A DNA stretch of 8,697 nt, taken from NCBI GenBank assembly GCA_020201365.1, contig JAIVGV010000060.1, positions 1 through 8,697 of the forward strand, in the 5' to 3' direction. The DNA is from Acidobacteriota bacterium. Its GTDB lineage: Bacteria; Acidobacteriota; Blastocatellia; Pyrinomonadales; Pyrinomonadaceae. The translations under genes were made by a program, and so were the position numbers. The notes below the pieces were generated by a model, which saw nothing but the letters and a program-made list of their open reading frames with translations, had not been told where the DNA came from and searched no databases. This document shows, piece after piece, positions 8,032 to 8,697 of the stretch (position 1 is its first letter; every line of letters starts with the position of its first letter).

Positions 8032-8046
8032 GTCACCCGCGGTGAC
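8032..8046. promoter_or_regulatory. Perfect palindrome GTCACC-CGC-GGTGAC, candidate operator
   Basis: Two 6-bp half-sites in perfect inverted symmetry are separated by 3 bp. The site lies 4 bp upstream of the -35 element of the leftward promoter and about 22 bp upstream of the putative -35 of the peroxiredoxin gene, a position from which one regulator could act on both. I cannot match it to a known regulator. In GC-rich DNA a six-base dyad may occur by chance. Confidence 0.35.
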
Positions 8047-8067
8047 AGAAATGTGAGAGGCAGGAGC

Positions 8068-8096
8068 TTGAATCGGTCGGCTTTTGCGCGTAGTCT
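8068..8096 (+). promoter_or_regulatory. Weak candidate promoter for the peroxiredoxin gene
   Basis: TTGAAT (8068-8073) and TAGTCT (8091-8096) are spaced by 17 bp. The -35 matches 4 of 6 consensus bases and the -10 only 3 of 6, so this is tentative. It would give a leader of about 55 nt that contains the hairpin next to the ribosome binding site. Confidence 0.3.
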
Positions 8097-8124
8097 TTGA
8101 GGCGGTATCCCTAACCCAACAACG

Positions 8125-8148
8125 TCGGGCGTGAGCCCGAAAGGAGGT
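8125..8148 (+). promoter_or_regulatory. Leader hairpin with GUGA tetraloop abutting a near-perfect Shine-Dalgarno
   Basis: TCGGGC (8125-8130) and GCCCGA (8135-8140) form a perfect 6-bp stem closed by GTGA, a GNRA-type tetraloop. Directly after it comes AAGGAGGT (8141-8148), an almost full complement of the 16S rRNA 3' end, 9 bp before the ATG. The ribosome binding site fixes the peroxiredoxin start. The hairpin could stabilise the mRNA 5' end or modulate initiation. Confidence 0.6.
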
Positions 8149-8157
8149 ATCTCGCAG

Positions 8158-8622
8158 ATGCCTGAGGTCGGAGACATCGCCCCGGACTTCGAGTTGAAGA
8201 GCAACCTTGCGAAAGACAAGAAGGTGCGCCTCTCGGACTTCCGCGGCAAGCAGAACGTGGTGCTGGCGTTCTACCCGCTGGCGTGGACGCCCGTCTGAAC
8301 CGTGCAGATGCCAGCCTACGAAGCGGACTTGGATCGCTTCAAAGGCTACGATGCCCAGGTTCTGGGCATCTCGGTTGACTCGGTTCCGTGCAACGCCGCC
8401 TGGGCGAAGTCACTGGGCGGACTCAGTTACGATCTTTTAAGCGACTTCCACCCGAAGGGCGAGGTGGCGCGGGCTTACGGCGCGTACCGCGAGGCGGACG
8501 GCATCTCCGAGCGCGCGCTCTTCATCGTGGACAAGCAGGGCAAGATCGCCTACAAGGACATCCACGACATCGGCGACCAGCCCGACAACGAAGACCTGTT
8601 CGAAGTGCTGCGCAAACTTTGA
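8158..8622 (+). CDS. Selenocysteine-containing AhpE-like peroxiredoxin (in-frame TGA at codon 47)
   Basis: This 154-residue thiol/selenol peroxidase of the cytoplasm is predicted to reduce hydroperoxides. The frame opens with PEVGDIAPDFEL, continues through LSDFRGKQNVVLAFYPLAWTPV, meets TGA at 8296-8298, and resumes in the same frame with TVQMPAYEADL. The TGA occupies the peroxidatic position of the PxxxTxxC motif (Pro40, Thr44, then residue 47). The remainder is typical of AhpE-like enzymes: LGISVDSVPCNAAWA, LLSDFHPKGEVARAYG, and the active-site Arg119 in SERALFIVD. A stem-loop fitting the bacterial SECIS model follows the TGA. A strong Shine-Dalgarno supports the ATG, whereas the internal GTG at 8302, which would yield only a 106-residue fragment lacking the active site, has no ribosome binding site. 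Cys78 is a possible resolving residue. The true stop is also TGA (8620-8622). Alternatives are a point mutation or sequencing error turning a Cys codon (TGC or TGT) into TGA, but no other decay is seen. Translation would need SelA, SelB, SelC and SelD, which lie outside this window. Confidence 0.9.
8314..8346 (+). promoter_or_regulatory. Putative bacterial SECIS element
   Basis: GCCT (8314-8317) pairs with AGGC (8343-8346), and after a 2x2 internal loop GAAGCG (8320-8325) pairs perfectly with CGCTTC (8335-8340). The apical loop is 9 nt (8326-8334) and begins with G. It lies 27 nt after the TGA, within the 16-37 nt range of the published bacterial SECIS consensus, which also asks for a G among the first two loop bases. 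SelB would bind here to deliver selenocysteinyl-tRNA. The pairing was found by eye; no folding energy was computed. Confidence 0.7.
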
Positions 8623-8626
8623 GAGC

Positions 8627-8697
8627 GGGGGTTGGGGGTTAGGGGTCAGGGGTTAGGGAAGAAAAAGAATTTCGTCCTTTGTCCCCAACCCCTAAAC
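8627..8697. repeat. G-rich heptamer array with inverted C-rich arm, running off the window
   Basis: Five G-runs (8627-8631, 8634-8638, 8642-8645, 8649-8652 and 8656-8658) are separated by TT, TTA, TCA and TTA, giving a 7-bp period of the GGGGTTA type. After an AT-richer spacer a C-rich arm (8683-8697, CCCCAACCCCTAAAC) starts the reverse complement of the same unit and continues beyond the window. The array starts 5 bp after the peroxiredoxin stop codon. The G-runs satisfy a G-quadruplex pattern on the plus strand, and the two arms could also pair as a hairpin, perhaps ending transcription. Confidence 0.75.

Noticed and set aside
8302..8622. A standalone 106-residue redoxin starting at GTG 8302.
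   Set aside because: It lacks the N-terminal strands and the peroxidatic motif and has no Shine-Dalgarno. The upstream in-frame segment supplies exactly the missing part.
8158..8622. Peroxiredoxin as a pseudogene broken by a nonsense mutation.
   Set aside because: Only one stop is present, it is TGA at the catalytic position, the rest is intact and a SECIS-like hairpin follows. It remains the main alternative until selenium genes are checked.

Overview
This 8.7 kb window is high-GC bacterial chromosomal DNA with strong G/C third-position bias and mostly short intergenic gaps. Three traits together suggest an Acidobacteriota genome, perhaps class Blastocatellia: heptanucleotide intergenic repeats, a secreted DUF11 plus lamin-tail-like protein, and AhpE-like redoxins. 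This placement is an inference; no rRNA or other marker is present to confirm it. I see no mobile element, tRNA, rRNA or CRISPR array.

Layout from left to right: (1) a membrane-bound hybrid histidine kinase with a C-terminal receiver domain (+, 152-2074); (2) a convergent family 2 glycosyltransferase of the dolichyl-phosphate-glucose synthase type (-, 2104-2967); (3) a divergent intergenic region (2968-3191) holding a large inverted repeat built from 7-bp units; (4) an S41/C-terminal processing protease with a PDZ domain (+, 3192-4943); (5) a convergent RlmI-type 23S rRNA m5C methyltransferase (-, 4973-6142); (6) a secreted DUF11/lamin-tail-like protein (-, 6187-7926), 44 bp upstream of the methyltransferase and possibly co-transcribed with it; (7) a divergent regulatory region (7927-8157) with a good sigma70-type promoter facing left, a perfect palindrome and a weaker promoter facing right; (8) an AhpE-like peroxiredoxin (+, 8158-8622) whose reading frame contains an in-frame TGA; (9) a G-rich heptamer array running to the window edge.

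The main observation is the peroxiredoxin. The in-frame TGA (8296-8298, codon 47) falls exactly where the peroxidatic cysteine of the PxxxTxxC motif belongs. The frame continues downstream with a fully family-like sequence. A stem-loop begins shortly after the TGA, with a 6-bp perfect stem, a 4-bp lower stem and an apical loop starting with G. It lies 27 nt from the TGA, as expected for a bacterial SECIS element. The gene is therefore best read as a selenocysteine peroxiredoxin of 154 residues, which standard gene callers would split into a 46-residue stub and an N-truncated 106-residue redoxin.

Apart from possible co-transcription of the DUF11/lamin-tail gene with rlmI, the genes do not form an obvious pathway. 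They look like housekeeping and envelope genes: sensing, glycolipid or glycan transfer, periplasmic proteolysis, ribosome modification, a surface protein and peroxide defence.
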